A stretch of DNA of 6,094 nucleotides, taken from contig MIAC01000230.1 of assembly GCA_001830475.1 (NCBI GenBank), forward strand, positions 1 through 6,094, given 5' to 3'. Shown piece by piece: positions 5,941 through 6,094 of the stretch. The stretch's first letter is position 1. Each line of letters starts with the position of its first letter. Origin of the DNA: Rhodospirillales bacterium RIFCSPLOWO2_12_FULL_67_15 (GTDB taxonomy: Bacteria > Pseudomonadota > Alphaproteobacteria > Rhodospirillales > 2-12-FULL-67-15). The position numbers were made by a program, and so were the translations under genes. Below the pieces are notes generated by a model, which worked only from the letters and a program-made list of their open reading frames with translations, made no database searches and was not told the DNA's origin.

Positions 5941-5977
5941 AGACCGGGCGCGACGAAAGCCGCCGGGTCTATGTTTT
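5941..5977 (+). terminator. Terminator-like hairpin upstream of the last gene
   Basis: AGACC (5941-5945) pairs with GGTCT (5966-5970). After one G-G mismatch, GGCG (5947-5950) pairs with CGCC (5961-5964), enclosing a 10-base loop. ATGTTTT follows directly, so on the + strand this looks like an intrinsic terminator. No + strand gene lies between it and the thioesterase, so it would act as an attenuator of the gene at 6042 or stop readthrough from upstream. TATGTT (5970-5975) could instead be a -10 box, but no partner -35 is visible. Confidence 0.4.
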
Positions 5978-5982
5978 CGGCG

Positions 5983-6024
5983 CCTGCGCACCCGGGGGCC
6001 TCGGATGGGTGCGAAAATCGCAGG
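5983..6024 (+). promoter_or_regulatory. Structured leader with competing pairings
   Basis: CGCACCC (5987-5993) pairs perfectly with GGGTGCG (6007-6013) around 13 bases. CCTGCG (5983-5988) pairs perfectly with CGCAGG (6019-6024). The two pairings share 5987-5988, so they either compete or combine as one stem (CCTG with CAGG outside) with the AAAATCG bulge. The structure ends 3 bases before the Shine-Dalgarno of the last gene, so it could tune its translation. No known riboswitch class is recognised. Confidence 0.35.
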
Positions 6025-6027
6025 TTC

Positions 6028-6033
6028 AAGGAG
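6028..6033 (+). promoter_or_regulatory. Shine-Dalgarno of the gene at 6042
   Basis: AAGGAG lies 8 bases before the ATG at 6042. It is the strongest ribosome site in the window and is the main reason to accept a gene start there. Confidence 0.8.
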
Positions 6034-6041
6034 CGCCGATC

Positions 6042-6094
6042 ATGACCGAGGCGGAGTTCGAACGGCTGGCGACGGCGGCGCTCACTCGTTTCGC
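6042..6094 (+). CDS. N-terminus of a gene, possibly frataxin/CyaY-like
   Basis: Only 17 complete codons are in the window: MTEAEFERLATAALTRF, open to the right edge. The start is supported by AAGGAG eight bases upstream and by codon use like that of the neighbours. The short acidic amphipathic helix with E-F-x-x-L-A resembles the first helix of frataxin/CyaY (an iron-binding regulator of Fe-S cluster assembly), in which an S/E-E-F-x-x-L-A pattern follows the initiator. Seventeen residues cannot establish this, and other small alpha/beta proteins could start the same way. It is divergent from rpmE and separated from it by 255 bases that hold the rpmE promoter and several dyads. Confidence 0.6.
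   Translation, partial: MTEAEFERLATAALTRF

Noticed and set aside
6019..6040. tRNA T-arm-like GCAGGTTCAAGG
   Set aside because: No acceptor, D or anticodon arms surround it; it is the leader and Shine-Dalgarno of the last gene.
1..6094. CRISPR array, integrase, toxin-antitoxin or other defence system
   Set aside because: There are no repeat-spacer units, no recombinase or nuclease motifs, and all sizeable genes have housekeeping or signalling assignments.

Overview
This GC-rich window reads as ordinary chromosome of an alphaproteobacterium, plausibly Rhodospirillales-like. The evidence is the strong G/C bias at third codon positions, a cysteine-free ribosomal protein L31 of the alphaproteobacterial type, and Ala/Pro-rich linkers in a membrane adenylate cyclase. 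The taxon is inferred from protein style, not from a marker gene. I see no IS element, integrase, tRNA, rRNA or CRISPR array.

Layout. Bases 2-457 (+) are the C-terminal end of a heavy-metal (P1B-type) P-type ATPase. A 242-base intergenic region follows, with two near-identical 17/18-bp dyad repeats spaced 22 bp apart, a possible promoter and a GC-rich hairpin just before the next start codon. Next comes a tight three-gene + strand cluster: metY, the PLP enzyme O-acetylhomoserine sulfhydrylase (700-2013); an alpha/beta-hydrolase (2017-2805, 3-base gap); and a hotdog-fold acyl-CoA thioesterase (2802-3287, ATGA overlap). The spacing suggests one transcript. The cluster ends tail-to-tail, with stop codons overlapping, against a large - strand gene (3284-5257) for a two-TM class III adenylate/guanylate cyclase with an unrecognised N-terminal module.

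A 304-base non-coding stretch separates the cyclase from rpmE (5562-5786, -), which has a good Shine-Dalgarno and a convincing promoter. Divergent from rpmE, a + strand gene begins at 6042 behind a strong Shine-Dalgarno. Only 17 complete codons are visible; they resemble the N-terminus of frataxin/CyaY, but this is tentative. Its upstream region carries several inverted repeats.

Working together: metY makes homocysteine from O-acetylhomoserine and sulfide. The two downstream genes are generic hydrolases whose link to methionine synthesis is suggested only by operon structure. The best leads for something undescribed are the twin-dyad operator and hairpin leader of metY, the metY-hydrolase-thioesterase association, the cyclase's N-terminal and juxta-catalytic modules, and the structured leader of the last gene. 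No clear novel defence or mobile system is visible.
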